A stretch of DNA of 64,000 nt from the NCBI RefSeq assembly GCF_030372105.1, contig NZ_JAUDBQ010000013.1:62001-126000 (forward strand). Reading direction: 5' to 3'. The translations under genes were made by a program, and so were the position numbers. This DNA is from Cellulomonas cellasea. GTDB lineage: Bacteria; Actinomycetota; Actinomycetes; Actinomycetales; Cellulomonadaceae. The first letter of the stretch is position 1. The number at the start of each line of letters is the position of its first letter. Below the pieces are notes generated by a model that saw nothing but the letters and a program-made list of their open reading frames with translations, was not told the DNA's origin and made no database searches. This document shows, piece after piece, positions 7,731 to 16,888 of the stretch.

Positions 7731-8434
7731 GCCGAGGCGCGCTTCCGCTCGGCGGGCGGGACCACGTCGGGCCGGCGCAGGTACAGCGGCTCGGTGGGGA
7801 GGCTCTGCGCGCCCGCCGCCAGCCGGGCCAGGGCGAGCCGTGCCAGGTCCGCGGGGTCGGGGTGGGCGGGGGCGCCGGGCGTCGCGGCGAGGTGCTCGGG
7901 GTAGAGCGCGGCCCCGGCGCCGACGGCGATCACGCCCTGGCCGATCGACGCCGCCACGGCCTGCGCGCTGTCGACCACGGGACCGGCGACCAACTCGACG
8001 AGCGGGCCGCCCTCGGCGCCGGGCACGGGCTCGAGCACGCGGTACCGGGCGGCGTAGACCTCGCGGCGCCGCGCGTCCGCGGCCGCCAGCAGCTCGACGC
8101 CGGGCGCGAGGCCCAGCTCGCGGGCGGCGCCGACCGCGAGCGCGTCCAGGCTGCTCACCCCGTGCACGGGGATGCCGAGCGCGAGCGCGAGGGTCCGCGC
8201 GGTGACCAGCCCGACGCGCAGGCCGGTGAACGGCGCCGGCCCGGTGCCGACCACGACGGCCGTCAGATCGCGGCGGTCGAGGCCCGCGTCGGCCAGCACG
8301 TCGACGATCATCGGGGCCAGGAGCTCGGCGTGGCGCCGCTGCTCGGGCGTGGCACGGGCCGCGAGCGTGCGGCCCACGTCGTCGGTCACGGAGACGGCTA
8401 CTGCGGCAGAGGTGTCGAGGGCGATGACAGGCAC
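7727..8434 (-). CDS. tsaB: tRNA threonylcarbamoyladenosine biosynthesis protein TsaB
   Basis: A 235-residue ASKHA-fold partner of TsaD in the t6A complex. IALDTSAAVAVSV at the start, VGTGPAPFTGLRVGLVTARTLAL near 88-110 and GVSSLDALAVGA near 117 are the family blocks. The protein lacks the metal-binding histidines of TsaD, as expected, and serves as a structural subunit. The GTG at 8434 (reading VPVIALDTS) is chosen because the protein then begins immediately before the conserved strand; no strong Shine-Dalgarno is present. Forty-six nt separate it from tsaE upstream. Confidence 0.93.
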   Translation of the reverse strand: MPVIALDTSAAVAVSVTDDVGRTLAARATPEQRRHAELLAPMIVDVLADAGLDRRDLTAVVVGTGPAPFTGLRVGLVTARTLALALGIPVHGVSSLDALAVGAARELGLAPGVELLAAADARRREVYAARYRVLEPVPGAEGGPLVELVAGPVVDSAQAVAASIGQGVIAVGAGAALYPEHLAATPGAPAHPDPADLARLALARLAAGAQSLPTEPLYLRRPDVVPPAERKRASA

Positions 8435-8480
8435 GGGACCAGCGTGCCACCTCTGCCCGCCAGGACGGGAACCGCCGAGG

Positions 8481-8999
8481 TCAGGAGGGCAGCTCGACGC
8501 CCGCCCAGCGCTCCCCCACGGCCGTGACGGTGGCCACGCGGACCCCTGTGGCGGCGTCGTCCAGGTCCAGCGGGAGCTCCCCGCCACGCGGACGGCGCAG
8601 CGCCACCTCCAGGCGGTCGGCGGCGAGGCCCTCGACCAGGCCCTCGCCCCACTCGACCACCGTGACGGACTCGTCGAGGCTCGCGTCGAGGTCCAGCGCG
8701 TCGACCTCCTCGAGAGACCCGAGCCGGTAGGCGTCGACGTGCACCAGCGCCGGCCCGGGCGCCTCCGCATCGGGCAGCGGCGGGTGCACCCGGGCGATGA
8801 CGAAGGTGGGCGACGCCACCTGGCCCCGCACCCCCAGCCCGGCCCCGATGCCCTGCGTCAGCGTCGTCTTGCCCGCGCCCAAGTCCCCGGTGAGGACCAC
8901 CAAGTCGCCCGCGCGCAGCAGCCGCGCCAGGGCATGGCCGAAGGCGCGCGTCGCCTCGGCGTCGGGCAGCTCGAGCTGGACCTGCTGCACCACCGTCAT
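8481..8999 (-). CDS. tsaE: tRNA threonylcarbamoyladenosine biosynthesis ATPase TsaE
   Basis: A 172-residue P-loop ATPase that drives turnover of the TsaBD complex. The Walker A motif is TGDLGAGKTTLTQGI (about 37-51), followed by the family segments SPTFVIARVH near 64, HVDAYRLGSLEEVDALDLD near 85 and VTVVEWGEGL near 112. Its ATG overlaps the alr stop codon (ATGA), indicating coupled translation. With alr, tsaB and rimI it forms a compact operon. Confidence 0.95.
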   Translation of the reverse strand: MTVVQQVQLELPDAEATRAFGHALARLLRAGDLVVLTGDLGAGKTTLTQGIGAGLGVRGQVASPTFVIARVHPPLPDAEAPGPALVHVDAYRLGSLEEVDALDLDASLDESVTVVEWGEGLVEGLAADRLEVALRRPRGGELPLDLDDAATGVRVATVTAVGERWAGVELPS

Positions 9000-10192
9000 C
9001 GTGCGGCTCCTTCCGCCTGTGGCTCCGCCACAGCCTCGTCACGCTCCGAGTCGACGTGGACGCGGGGCACGCGCCCACCCACCCGGGTCACGATCTCGTA
9101 GCTGATCGTCTCCGCGACGTCAGCCCAATCCTGGGCCGTGGGACCGCCCGCGGCCCCCGTGCCGAACAACTCGACCCTGTCCCCCGCCCGGTCCGGGGCG
9201 CCCGGGCCGAGGTCGACGACGACCTGGTCCATGCACACCCGCCCGGCCACGGACAGCCGGCGGCCGCCCACCAGCAACGGCCCGCCCGGCCGGTCCGCCG
9301 CGCCGGAGGCATGCCGGGGCACCCCGTCCGCGTACCCGAGCGGCACCACGCCCAGCGTCGTCGTCCCCGGCGTCACGTACGCGTGCGCGTAGGAGACGCC
9401 CTGCCCGGCGGGCACCTCCTTGACTGTCACAAGCTCGGCCTCCAGCGTCATCGCCGGGGTCAGCCCGAAGTCGGCCGGGCCGCCGAGCTGCGGGACCGGC
9501 GACAGCCCGTAGACGGCGATGCCGGGGCGCACCAGGTCGTAATGCAGTTCAGGGGAGGTCAGCGTGGCCGCCGAGTTGGCCAGGTGGCGCACCTCCAGCC
9601 GGGCGCCGCGGCCCTCGACCAGCGCGAGCGCCTCGGCGAAGACGACAGCCTGGGCGCGCACCGCCGGGTGGTCGGGCTCGTCGGCGAAGGCCAGGTGCGA
9701 CCACAGGCCCACCACCTGCACGGCGCCCTCGGCCTCTGCGCGCAGCGCGGCGTCGAGCACGTCGGGGAGCTGGGCGGGGGTGAGCCCGTTGCGGCCCAGC
9801 CCCGTGTCGACCTTGAGGTGCACGCGCGCGGGCCGGCCCACGGCGCGCGCCGCGGCGACGACCTCGTCCAGGGCCCAGGGCGCGGCGACCGAGAGGTCCA
9901 CATCCGCCGCCACCGCCTGGCCCAGCGGGGCCCCCGGCGCGTACAGCCAGGTCAGCAGGCGCGTCGTGACCCCGTGGGCGCGCAGCTCCAGCGCCTCGCC
10001 GAGTTGGGCCACCCCCAGCCAGGTCGCGCCCGCGTCGACGGCGGCTTGGGCGACGGGCAGCAGGCCATGGCCATAGGCGTCGGCCTTCACCACGGCCAGC
10101 ACCTGCGCCGTCGGGGCGTGCGAGGCCAGCGACCGCACATTGGCGCGGATGGCGGCGAGGTCGATGACGGCACGAGCGGGGAAGGAGCTCAC
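8996..10192 (-). CDS. alr: Alanine racemase
   Basis: A 398-residue PLP enzyme that makes D-alanine for peptidoglycan. The PLP lysine is in VVKADAYGHG (Lys36), the second catalytic base is the tyrosine in GVSYAHAYVTPG near residue 275, and RVCMDQVVVDLG near 322 is the usual substrate-carboxylate region. The C-terminal tail (SERDEAVAEPQAEGAAR) is an unconserved extension. It lies 50 nt downstream of nnr and overlaps tsaE by 4 nt. In this window it belongs to a run of cell-wall precursor genes that also includes glmS and glmM. Confidence 0.97.
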   Translation of the reverse strand: MSSFPARAVIDLAAIRANVRSLASHAPTAQVLAVVKADAYGHGLLPVAQAAVDAGATWLGVAQLGEALELRAHGVTTRLLTWLYAPGAPLGQAVAADVDLSVAAPWALDEVVAAARAVGRPARVHLKVDTGLGRNGLTPAQLPDVLDAALRAEAEGAVQVVGLWSHLAFADEPDHPAVRAQAVVFAEALALVEGRGARLEVRHLANSAATLTSPELHYDLVRPGIAVYGLSPVPQLGGPADFGLTPAMTLEAELVTVKEVPAGQGVSYAHAYVTPGTTTLGVVPLGYADGVPRHASGAADRPGGPLLVGGRRLSVAGRVCMDQVVVDLGPGAPDRAGDRVELFGTGAAGGPTAQDWADVAETISYEIVTRVGGRVPRVHVDSERDEAVAEPQAEGAAR

Positions 10193-10242
10193 CGGCCCAG
10201 TCTCCCACCGCGGCCTCTATGCGCGGCACGCGCGCCGGCTCC

Positions 10243-11850
10243 TCAGGCGCGCAGCAGCTCCGCGACCGTCCCGGGGATCGCCTCGGCCACCGCCGTCGCC
10301 GACACCGGCCCGCCCGGGTTGGCCCGGTGCGCCGCGAGCCCATGCACCAGGGCGGCCGCGGCGCCCAGCGCCGCCACCAGCGACGGGTCGGCCAGCACGT
10401 CCGCGGACCGGCCGGCCAGCATCGCGCCCAACAGCCCGGCGAGCACATCCCCGGCGCCCGCCGTCGCGAGCCACGCGGGGGCATCCGCCTGCGAGTACAC
10501 GGCGCCGCCCGCACCCACCACCAGCGTCGTCGGGCCCTTGAGCAGCACCGTCGCCGCCGTGAGCTCATGCGCGCGGCGGGCCCAGCGCAGCGGCTCGGCC
10601 TCCACCTGCGCGCGGTCCACATCCTCGCCCTGCGCGCTCAGCAGCGCGGCCAGCTCGCCCGCATGCGGGGTCAGCACCACCCACGGCGCCAGCCGGTCCG
10701 GCACGAGGCTCAGCGCGCCCGCGTCGACCACCGCCGGCTGCTCCTGGGCGAGCACCGCGGCGAGCGCGGCGTGCACCCGCTCCGCCTGGGCGCTGTCGCC
10801 GGGGTCGATGCCCGGCCCCAGAGTCCACGCCTGCACCCGCCCGTCGCCCGCGACCACCTCGGGGCACGTGGACAGCACTGTGGCGCTGACCCCCGGCGAG
10901 CCCTGGTAGCGCACCATGCCCACTCCGGCGCGGATCGCGGCGCAGACCGTCAGCACCGCGGCGCCCGGGTAGGCCGGGGTCCCGGCGACGACGCCGAGCA
11001 CGCCCCGGGAGTACTTGTGCGCGTCCGGCGCGGGCGTCGGCCACAACGTCGCGATGTCGGCGGGCTCCAGGCGCGCGACAGCCGGGCGCACCCCGGACAG
11101 GTCCAGCCCGATGTCCACCACGTCGACCTGGCCCGCGTGCAGGCTGCTCGGCGGCAGCAGCAGGCCGGCCTTCGCCGCCCCGAAGGTCACCGTGAGGTCG
11201 GCGGGGAGCACCGGCCCCCGGAGGTCGCCGCGCTCGGCCCGCTCGGCCCGTTCGGCCCGGTCCGCGGGCTCCACGCGGGGGATCACGCCGCTGTCCACGT
11301 CGATGCCGCTCGGGGTGTCCACCGCGACGACCAGCGGCGCGACGACCTGCCCGCCCGCCCGCTCGTCCGCCAGCAACTCGCGCAGCAGCGTGAGCACGTC
11401 GGCGGCCGGACCGCGCACCGCCCCGGACGCGCCGATGCCGAGCACCCCGTCGAGGATGACGTCCGCGGCGCACGCCGTCGCGACGGCCTCCCCCGCCCAC
11501 ACCGGCTCACCCGTCGCCTGGTCGCCGCCCGCCACCCGCAGCACGCGGCCGCGGGCCGCCCGGAACGCCGCCAGGCCGCCCTCGTGCGCGCGCTCGGAGG
11601 TCAGCAGCGCCGTGACCGCCACCCCCCGCCGGGCCAGCAGGGCTCCGGCGTGCAGCGCGTCGCCCCCGTTCGAGCCGGCGCCCGCGATCACCACCACCGC
11701 CGCGCCCCGGACTTGGCCGCGCTGCTCGCGCAGCAGCCCCAGGACGCGGGTGGCGAGCGCATACGCCGCGCGGTCCATGAGCGGGAGCCCGGCGGCCAAC
11801 AGCGGCTCCTCGGCGGCGCGGATGTCAGCGGAGGTGTAAGCGAGGATCAC
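10243..11850 (-). CDS. nnr: Bifunctional NAD(P)H-hydrate epimerase / ADP-dependent NAD(P)H-hydrate dehydratase
   Basis: A 535-residue fusion that repairs hydrated NAD(P)H. The N-terminal epimerase (about 1-230) has VVVIAGAGSNGGDALHAGALLARRG and VVAVDTPSGIDVDSG; the C-terminal ribokinase-fold dehydratase (about 255-535) has KYSRGVLGVVAGTPAYPGAAVL, VVLTPHAGELAALL and WLATAGAGDVLAGLLGAMLA, the last holding the catalytic aspartate. A short RAERAERAERG repeat lies between VDTPSGIDVD and the end of the epimerase domain, probably a surface loop. The start is GTG at 11850. It is divergent from an F420-type oxidoreductase across 62 bp and lies upstream of alr. Confidence 0.95.
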   Translation of the reverse strand: MILAYTSADIRAAEEPLLAAGLPLMDRAAYALATRVLGLLREQRGQVRGAAVVVIAGAGSNGGDALHAGALLARRGVAVTALLTSERAHEGGLAAFRAARGRVLRVAGGDQATGEPVWAGEAVATACAADVILDGVLGIGASGAVRGPAADVLTLLRELLADERAGGQVVAPLVVAVDTPSGIDVDSGVIPRVEPADRAERAERAERGDLRGPVLPADLTVTFGAAKAGLLLPPSSLHAGQVDVVDIGLDLSGVRPAVARLEPADIATLWPTPAPDAHKYSRGVLGVVAGTPAYPGAAVLTVCAAIRAGVGMVRYQGSPGVSATVLSTCPEVVAGDGRVQAWTLGPGIDPGDSAQAERVHAALAAVLAQEQPAVVDAGALSLVPDRLAPWVVLTPHAGELAALLSAQGEDVDRAQVEAEPLRWARRAHELTAATVLLKGPTTLVVGAGGAVYSQADAPAWLATAGAGDVLAGLLGAMLAGRSADVLADPSLVAALGAAAALVHGLAAHRANPGGPVSATAVAEAIPGTVAELLRA

Positions 11851-11866
11851 CCGACCATCATGTCGG

Positions 11867-11891
11867 CCTGGCGCGTGCCGGTCGCGCCAGG
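11867..11891. promoter_or_regulatory. 9+9 bp inverted repeat in a divergent intergenic region
   Basis: CCTGGCGCG (11867-11875), seven bases, CGCGCCAGG (11883-11891). It occupies most of the 62-bp gap between nnr and the LLM oxidoreductase gene and ends 9 bp before the latter's -10. A regulator binding here could affect both genes; none is identified. Confidence 0.5.
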
Positions 11892-11900
11892 TTCACCCGT

Positions 11901-11906
11901 TAGGTT
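11901..11906 (+). promoter_or_regulatory. -10 hexamer of the LLM oxidoreductase gene
   Basis: TAGGTT ends 6 nt before the ATG at 11913 and no Shine-Dalgarno is present, so a leaderless mRNA is likely. Confidence 0.45.
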
Positions 11907-11912
11907 CACTCC

Positions 11913-12899
11913 ATGCGATTCGGACTCTTCATCCCCCAGGGCTGGCGCCAGGACCTGACAGCCATCGACTCCCGGGAGCACTGGGCCGTGATGCACGGAT
12001 TGGCGCAGCACGCCGACGACGGCGACGCCTGGGAGTCCGTCTGGGTCTACGACCACTTCCACGCGGTGCCGGAGCCCAACGGCGAGGCGACCCACGAGGC
12101 GTGGAGCCTCATCTCCGCGTTCGCCGCGAGCACCCAGCGGGTCCGGCTCGGCCAGATGTGCACGTGCATGTCGTACCGGAACCCCGCCTACCTGGCGAAG
12201 GTCGCCGCGACGGCCGACATCATCTCCGGCGGCCGCGTCGAGATGGGCATCGGCGCCGGCTGGTACGAGCACGAGTGGCGCGCCTACGGCTACGGGTTCC
12301 CGCGCGCCGGGGAGCGGATCGCCGCCCTGGAGGAGGGCGTGGAGATCTTCCAGCAGCTCTGGTCGAAGGGCGTCGCGACGCTGGACGGCGCGCACTACCA
12401 GGTGGACGGCGCGCAGCTCTCGCCGCTCCCGCTGCAGGCCGGCGGCCCGCCGCTGTGGATCGCGGGCGGCGGGGAGAAGAAGACCCTGCGGATCGCCGCG
12501 CAGCACGCCGCCTACACGAACTTCGACGGGACCCCCGAGGGCTTCGCGCACAAGTCCGCGGTGCTCGCCGAGCACTGCGCGGCGCTGGGCCGCGACTTCT
12601 CCGCGATCACCCGCTCCGCCAACTACAACGTGGTCATCGGCGCGACGCAGGCGGACGTGGACGACCGGCTCGCCTGGATCCACGACCACTACGCGCGCAC
12701 CGTCCCCGCCAAGGCCGACGAGGTCCTGGAGCAGTTCCGCACCGGGCCGCTGGTCGGCACCCCGGAGCAGATCGTCGACAAGCTCCGAGAGCTCGAGGCG
12801 CTCGGGATGGCCTACGCGATCACGTACTTCGCCGAGGCGGCCTACGACCGCTCCGGCATCGAGCTGTTCGAGCGCGAGGTCGTGCCGGCCCTGCGCTGA
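11913..12899 (+). CDS. LLM-class F420-dependent oxidoreductase
   Basis: A 328-residue TIM-barrel flavin/F420 enzyme of the luciferase-like monooxygenase class. The opening MRFGLFIPQGWRQDL, ESVWVYDHFHAVP near 47, RVRLGQMCTCMSYRNPAYLAKVAATADIISGGR near 76-108, GIGAGWYEHEW near 113 and GPPLWIAGGGEKKTLRIAA near 178 match the F420-dependent subgroup abundant in actinobacteria. The substrate cannot be told from sequence. Its leader carries an inverted repeat and AGGTTCAC twice. It is convergent with acpS, with 12 nt between stop codons. Confidence 0.88.
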   Translation: MRFGLFIPQGWRQDLTAIDSREHWAVMHGLAQHADDGDAWESVWVYDHFHAVPEPNGEATHEAWSLISAFAASTQRVRLGQMCTCMSYRNPAYLAKVAATADIISGGRVEMGIGAGWYEHEWRAYGYGFPRAGERIAALEEGVEIFQQLWSKGVATLDGAHYQVDGAQLSPLPLQAGGPPLWIAGGGEKKTLRIAAQHAAYTNFDGTPEGFAHKSAVLAEHCAALGRDFSAITRSANYNVVIGATQADVDDRLAWIHDHYARTVPAKADEVLEQFRTGPLVGTPEQIVDKLRELEALGMAYAITYFAEAAYDRSGIELFEREVVPALR

Positions 12900-12911
12900 C
12901 CGGTCGACCGC

Positions 12912-13271
12912 TCAGCCGAGGTCGCCCTCCGCGACCACCATCGCGGAGGCGATCCCGGCGTCGTGCGAGATCGACAGGTGGAACCGGGACACCCCGAGCT
13001 CCTGGGCGCGCGCCGCGACGGTGCCCCGCACCTCCACCTCCGGCGGCCCGCCGACGATCCGGCGCACTGTCGCGTCATGCCAGCGCATCCCCCCGGGCGC
13101 CCCGAGCGCCTTGGCGATGGCCTCCTTGGCGGCGAACCGCGCGGCAAGGGAGCTCGCCGGCAGGTCCCGCTCCTCGTCGGTGAACAGCCGCGCGCGCAGC
13201 CCGGGGGCGCGCTCCAGCGTCGCCATGAACCGGGCCACGTCGACGACGTCGATGCCGACGCCGACGATCAT
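12912..13271 (-). CDS. acpS: Holo-[acyl-carrier-protein] synthase
   Basis: A 119-residue AcpS-type phosphopantetheinyl transferase, which activates acyl carrier protein with the 4'-phosphopantetheine arm of CoA. The magnesium-binding aspartate is in [12 protein letters not shown] (Asp8) and the second block is [14 protein letters not shown] near residue 44, with [16 protein letters not shown] near the end. The ATG at 13271 gives the standard [10 protein letters not shown] start. It follows glmS on the same strand with a 22-nt gap and is probably co-transcribed. Confidence 0.96.
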   Translation of the reverse strand: MIVGVGIDVVDVARFMATLERAPGLRARLFTDEERDLPASSLAARFAAKEAIAKALGAPGGMRWHDATVRRIVGGPPEVEVRGTVAARAQELGVSRFHLSISHDAGIASAMVVAEGDLG

Positions 13272-13293
13272 GCCGCGACCCTCACGCCGGCGA

Positions 13294-15153
13294 TCACTCG
13301 ACGGTGACGGACTTCGCGAGGTTGCGCGGCTGGTCCACGTCCAGCCCGCGGGCCGTGGCCAGCTCACAGGCGAAGATCTGCAGCGGCACGACCGTCAGCA
13401 GCGGCGCGAGCAGCGTCGGCGACTGCGGCACGAAGAACACCTCGTCGGCGAACGGCAGCACCGCGTCGTCGCCGTCCTCCGCGATCACCAGGGTGCGCGC
13501 GCCACGGGCCCGGATCTCCTGGATGTTCGAGACGACCTTCGAGTGCAGCGAGTCCCGGCCACGCGGCGAGGGCACCACCACGAACACCGGCTGCCCCTCC
13601 TCGACAAGGGCGATCGGGCCATGCTTCAACTCGCCGGCGGCGAAGCCCTCGGCGTGGATGTAGGCGAGCTCCTTGAGCTTGAGGGCGCCCTCCAGCGCCA
13701 CCGGGAACCCGACGTGCCGGCCCAGGAACAGCACCGAGGACGCGTCGGCCATCGAGCGCGCGGTCTCGCGCACGTGGTCCGCGCGGTCCAGCACCTGCTG
13801 GATCTTGTCGGGCATCTCGCGCAGGTCGTCGAGGATCTCCGCGATCTCGTCGGCGAACTTGTTGCCGCGCAACTGGGCCAGGTACAGGCCCAGCAGGTAG
13901 GCCGCGGTGATCTGCGACAGGAACGCCTTGGTCGACGCGACGGCGATCTCCGGGCCGGCGTGGGTGTAGAGCACGGCATCGGACTCGCGCGGGATCGTCG
14001 ACCCGTGCGTGTTGACGATGGCGAGCACCTTCGCCCCCTGCTCGCGCGCGTGCCGCACCGCCATCAGGGTGTCCATCGTCTCGCCGGACTGCGAGACCGC
14101 GACGACCAGCGTCTTGGAGTTCACGACGGGGTCGCGGTAGCGGAACTCGTGCGCGAGCTCCACCTCCACCGGTATGCGGCACCAGTGCTCGATGGCGTAC
14201 TTGGCGACGTGGCCCGCGTAGGCGGCCGTCCCGCAGGCGATCACGACGATCTTGTCGACTGAGCGCAGCACCGACTCGTCGATCCGCAGGTCGTCCAGCA
14301 CCAGGCGCCCGTTGATGTCCGTGCGGCCCAGCAGCGTGTCCGCGACCGCGTGCGGCTGGTCGTGGATCTCCTTGTCCATGAACGAGCGGAACCCGTTCTT
14401 CTCCGCGGCGGCCGCGTCCCAGTCGACGGTGAAGCGGCGCGGCTCGACGGGGTTCCCGTCGAAGTCGACGACCTCGACAGTGGTGGGCGTGATCGTCACG
14501 ACCTGGTCCTGGCCGAGCTCGAGGGCCTCCTTGGTGTGCGCGATGAACGCGGCCACGTCGGAGCCCAGGAAGTTCTCCCCCTCGCCGAGGCCCACGACCA
14601 ACGGCGAGTCGTGGCGCGCGCCGACGACGGTGTCGGGCTCGCCCGAGTGCACCGCGAGCAGCGTGAAGGTGCCGTGCAGGCGGCGGACCACCGACAGCAT
14701 CGCCGCCGTCAGGTCGCCGAGCTCCTTGTGCGCGTCGTGCAGCAGGTGCGCCACGACCTCGGTGTCCGTCTCCGACTGGAACTCGGCGCCGTCGGCGAGG
14801 AGCGCGGCCTTGAGCTGCACGAAGTTCTCGATGATGCCGTTGTGGATGACCGCGAGCTCGCCCACCACGTGCGGGTGCGCGTTGCCGTCGGTGGGGCCGC
14901 CGTGCGTGGCCCAGCGCGTGTGGCCGATCGCGGCGGTGCCGGCGGGGAGCGGCGACGCGTCGAGGGCCTCGACGAGGTTCGCGAGCTTGCCCGACTTCTT
15001 CGCCACCGACGTCAAGGCGTCCTCGGTGCCGGTGATCGCGATGCCCGCCGAGTCATAACCGCGGTACTCCAGTCGCCGCAGACCTTCGAGGACCACCTCG
15101 AGGGGGCGCCCATTGGGATTCTGGCTGCCGACGTATCCGACGATTCCGCACAT
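13294..15153 (-). CDS. glmS: Glutamine--fructose-6-phosphate aminotransferase (isomerizing)
   Basis: A 619-residue enzyme that makes glucosamine-6-phosphate, the first step toward UDP-GlcNAc. MCGIVGYVG supplies the N-terminal nucleophile Cys2 of the glutaminase domain (about 1-235). Two SIS sugar-isomerase domains follow, with [39 protein letters not shown] and [29 protein letters not shown]; the chain ends in the typical AKSVTVE. The start lies 7 nt after a TAGACT -10, so the mRNA is probably leaderless and no riboswitch or ribozyme leader fits. GlmM, the next enzyme of the pathway, is encoded at 20,032-21,381. Confidence 0.98.
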   Translation of the reverse strand: MCGIVGYVGSQNPNGRPLEVVLEGLRRLEYRGYDSAGIAITGTEDALTSVAKKSGKLANLVEALDASPLPAGTAAIGHTRWATHGGPTDGNAHPHVVGELAVIHNGIIENFVQLKAALLADGAEFQSETDTEVVAHLLHDAHKELGDLTAAMLSVVRRLHGTFTLLAVHSGEPDTVVGARHDSPLVVGLGEGENFLGSDVAAFIAHTKEALELGQDQVVTITPTTVEVVDFDGNPVEPRRFTVDWDAAAAEKNGFRSFMDKEIHDQPHAVADTLLGRTDINGRLVLDDLRIDESVLRSVDKIVVIACGTAAYAGHVAKYAIEHWCRIPVEVELAHEFRYRDPVVNSKTLVVAVSQSGETMDTLMAVRHAREQGAKVLAIVNTHGSTIPRESDAVLYTHAGPEIAVASTKAFLSQITAAYLLGLYLAQLRGNKFADEIAEILDDLREMPDKIQQVLDRADHVRETARSMADASSVLFLGRHVGFPVALEGALKLKELAYIHAEGFAAGELKHGPIALVEEGQPVFVVVPSPRGRDSLHSKVVSNIQEIRARGARTLVIAEDGDDAVLPFADEVFFVPQSPTLLAPLLTVVPLQIFACELATARGLDVDQPRNLAKSVTVE

Positions 15154-15160
15154 GCGCGCA

Positions 15161-15166
15161 AGTCTA
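15161..15166 (-). promoter_or_regulatory. -10 hexamer of glmS
   Basis: TAGACT on the minus strand ends 7 nt before the glmS ATG. There is no ribosome-binding site between, which points to leaderless transcription. Confidence 0.5.
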
Positions 15167-15208
15167 CGGTGGCGCCAGCCGTGCCCGGTGATCGTGCAGA
15201 ATCGGTGC

Positions 15209-16165
15209 GTGCCATTGAGCCACGAGCCTGTGCCGTCGACGCCCTACGTCGATCTCGACCGCGACGCGTGGGCGAAGCTGTCCGAGTCGACCCCACTACC
15301 GCTCACCGATGCCGACGTCGAGCGCCTCGCCGGCCTGGGCGACCCGATCGACCTCGCCGAGGTCGACGCCGTCTACCGCCCGGTGTCGCGGCTGCTCGAC
15401 CTGTACGTGGGCGCCACGCGCGGCCTGCACGAGGCGTCGAGCACCTTCCTGCGCGAGGACACCGGCAGCACCCCGTTCGTCATCGGCGTCGCGGGGTCGG
15501 TGGCGGTCGGCAAGTCCACCACCGCGCGCCTGCTGCGCGAGCTCATGGCGCGATGGCCTGCGACCCCGCGCGTCGAGCTCCTCACCACCGACGGCTTCCT
15601 CTACCCGAACGCGGAGCTCGAGCGTCGCGGGCTGATGGACCGCAAAGGCTTCCCCGAGTCGTACGACCGTCGTGCGCTGGTCCGCTTCGTGTCCAAGGTC
15701 AAGGCGGGACGCCCCGAGGTCCGGGCGCCCGTGTACGACCACCTCACGTACGACATCGTGCCGGGCGCCGAGGTCGTGGTCCGCCGCCCCGATGTGCTGA
15801 TCGTCGAGGGCTTGAACGTGCTGCAGCCCGCCCGCCCGACGTCCGAGGGCACCTCGAACCTGGCGGTGAGCGACTTCTTCGACTTCTCGATCTACGTCGA
15901 CGCCCGCACCGCCGATGTGCGGCAGTGGTACGTCGACCGCTTCCTGTCGCTGCGGGCCACCGCGTTCTCGCGTCCCGAGTCCTACTTCCACCGCTACGCC
16001 TCGCTCAGCGACGCCGAGGCGGTGGCCACCGCCGAGCGGCTGTGGGACACGATCAACGCCCCGAACCTGGTGCAGAACATCCTGCCGACCCGCAGCCGGG
16101 CGACCCTGGTGCTGCGCAAGGGCAAAGACCACGCCGTCGAGCGCGTCCGGCTGCGCAAGCTCTGA
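15209..16165 (+). CDS. coaA: Type I pantothenate kinase
   Basis: A 318-residue kinase that phosphorylates pantothenate in the first committed step of coenzyme A synthesis. The P-loop is [17 protein letters not shown] (about 93-109). [30 protein letters not shown] near 123-150, HLTYDIVPG near 178, [12 protein letters not shown] near 197 and [10 protein letters not shown] near 258 are family blocks. The GTG at 15209 begins [16 protein letters not shown] and lies 6 nt after CAGAAT, a plausible -10 for a leaderless mRNA. It is divergent from glmS; CoA made here feeds AcpS encoded nearby. Confidence 0.96.
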   Translation: MPLSHEPVPSTPYVDLDRDAWAKLSESTPLPLTDADVERLAGLGDPIDLAEVDAVYRPVSRLLDLYVGATRGLHEASSTFLREDTGSTPFVIGVAGSVAVGKSTTARLLRELMARWPATPRVELLTTDGFLYPNAELERRGLMDRKGFPESYDRRALVRFVSKVKAGRPEVRAPVYDHLTYDIVPGAEVVVRRPDVLIVEGLNVLQPARPTSEGTSNLAVSDFFDFSIYVDARTADVRQWYVDRFLSLRATAFSRPESYFHRYASLSDAEAVATAERLWDTINAPNLVQNILPTRSRATLVLRKGKDHAVERVRLRKL

Positions 16166-16181
16166 TCCGGCGAGGCTCCGC

Positions 16182-16199
16182 GGCGCCCTCCGGGGCGCC
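16182..16199 (+). terminator. Short hairpin after coaA
   Basis: A 7-bp GC stem (16182-16188 with 16193-16199) with a four-base loop, 16 bases after the coaA stop and 20 before the convergent lipoprotein gene. No T-tract follows; a modest terminator. Confidence 0.4.
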
Positions 16200-16219
16200 T
16201 CGAGGCTCAGGGAGGGCGC

Positions 16220-16831
16220 TCAGGGCCCGATCAGCAGCGCCGGGTCCACACCGTCGGGCTGGCCCGCCACCGGCCGCGCATGCGCCAGCCGGACCGGGTA
16301 GTGCGTGACCTCCACCTCGGCCAGCGTGCCGATCGCCTCCGCGACATCGCCCTGGACCGCGCCGCACACGTCCACCGGCAGGGCCACCCGGATGGCCTTG
16401 CCCATCGCGTCCATCAGCCACAACTCCCACGCCGGCCCGGCGTCCGACGGGCAGGCTCCCCGCTCGTCGACCCGGGCGGACGGCCGCGTGAGCGCAGCCA
16501 CCAGCCGGTTGAGGTCTCCTTCGAGGCGTCTGACGGTCACGGCGTCCCACACCCCGGCGACATCGGTGAGCGTCTCGCCCGCGAGGCACTGCAGCACCGC
16601 TGACGGGGTGAAGCCCTCGGGCACGGAGCCCGCGTCGGGCACGTCCGGGTGGGACATCGCCGTCGCCGTCGAGTCGAGGGACAGCCCGAGGCTCTGCACG
16701 ATCTGGGGCGCGAGGCAGTCGGCGCCCACTGCGGCCTCGGCGGGCTCGGGCAGGGCTCCCGACGACGAGCCGCAGGCGCCCAGCACCAGCGCCGACGCCA
16801 TGGCTGCCGCCACGATCTTGCCCGCTCGCAT
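16220..16831 (-). CDS. Hypothetical lipoprotein
   Basis: A 203-residue exported protein. The signal peptide MRAGKIVAAAMASALVLGAC ends in a lipobox (LGAC) with the lipidated cysteine at residue 20, followed by the flexible GSSSGALPEP. The mature part contains four cysteines, compatible with two disulfide bonds outside the membrane. No catalytic motif or known family is recognised. The ATG at 16831 follows a GGGGGCGGGA purine-rich stretch. The gene stands alone between coaA (convergent) and the YbaK gene. Confidence 0.75.
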   Translation of the reverse strand: MRAGKIVAAAMASALVLGACGSSSGALPEPAEAAVGADCLAPQIVQSLGLSLDSTATAMSHPDVPDAGSVPEGFTPSAVLQCLAGETLTDVAGVWDAVTVRRLEGDLNRLVAALTRPSARVDERGACPSDAGPAWELWLMDAMGKAIRVALPVDVCGAVQGDVAEAIGTLAEVEVTHYPVRLAHARPVAGQPDGVDPALLIGP

Positions 16832-16867
16832 GTCCCGCCCCCGTCGTCCGCCCTGACTGCAGAACCG

Positions 16868-16888
16868 CCCCGCTCATGACGAGCGGGG
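16868..16888 (-). terminator. Hairpin between YbaK and lipoprotein genes
   Basis: An 8-bp perfect stem, CCCCGCTC and GAGCGGGG, around ATGAC, 166 bases after the YbaK-family stop codon and 37 bases before the lipoprotein start. It could end the YbaK transcript or lie in the lipoprotein leader. The rest of the 222-bp gap shows nothing I recognise. Confidence 0.45.

Noticed and set aside
15154-15208. glmS ribozyme or riboswitch
   Set aside because: Only 55 bp separate glmS and coaA and the -10 abuts the start codon, leaving no room for a structured leader.
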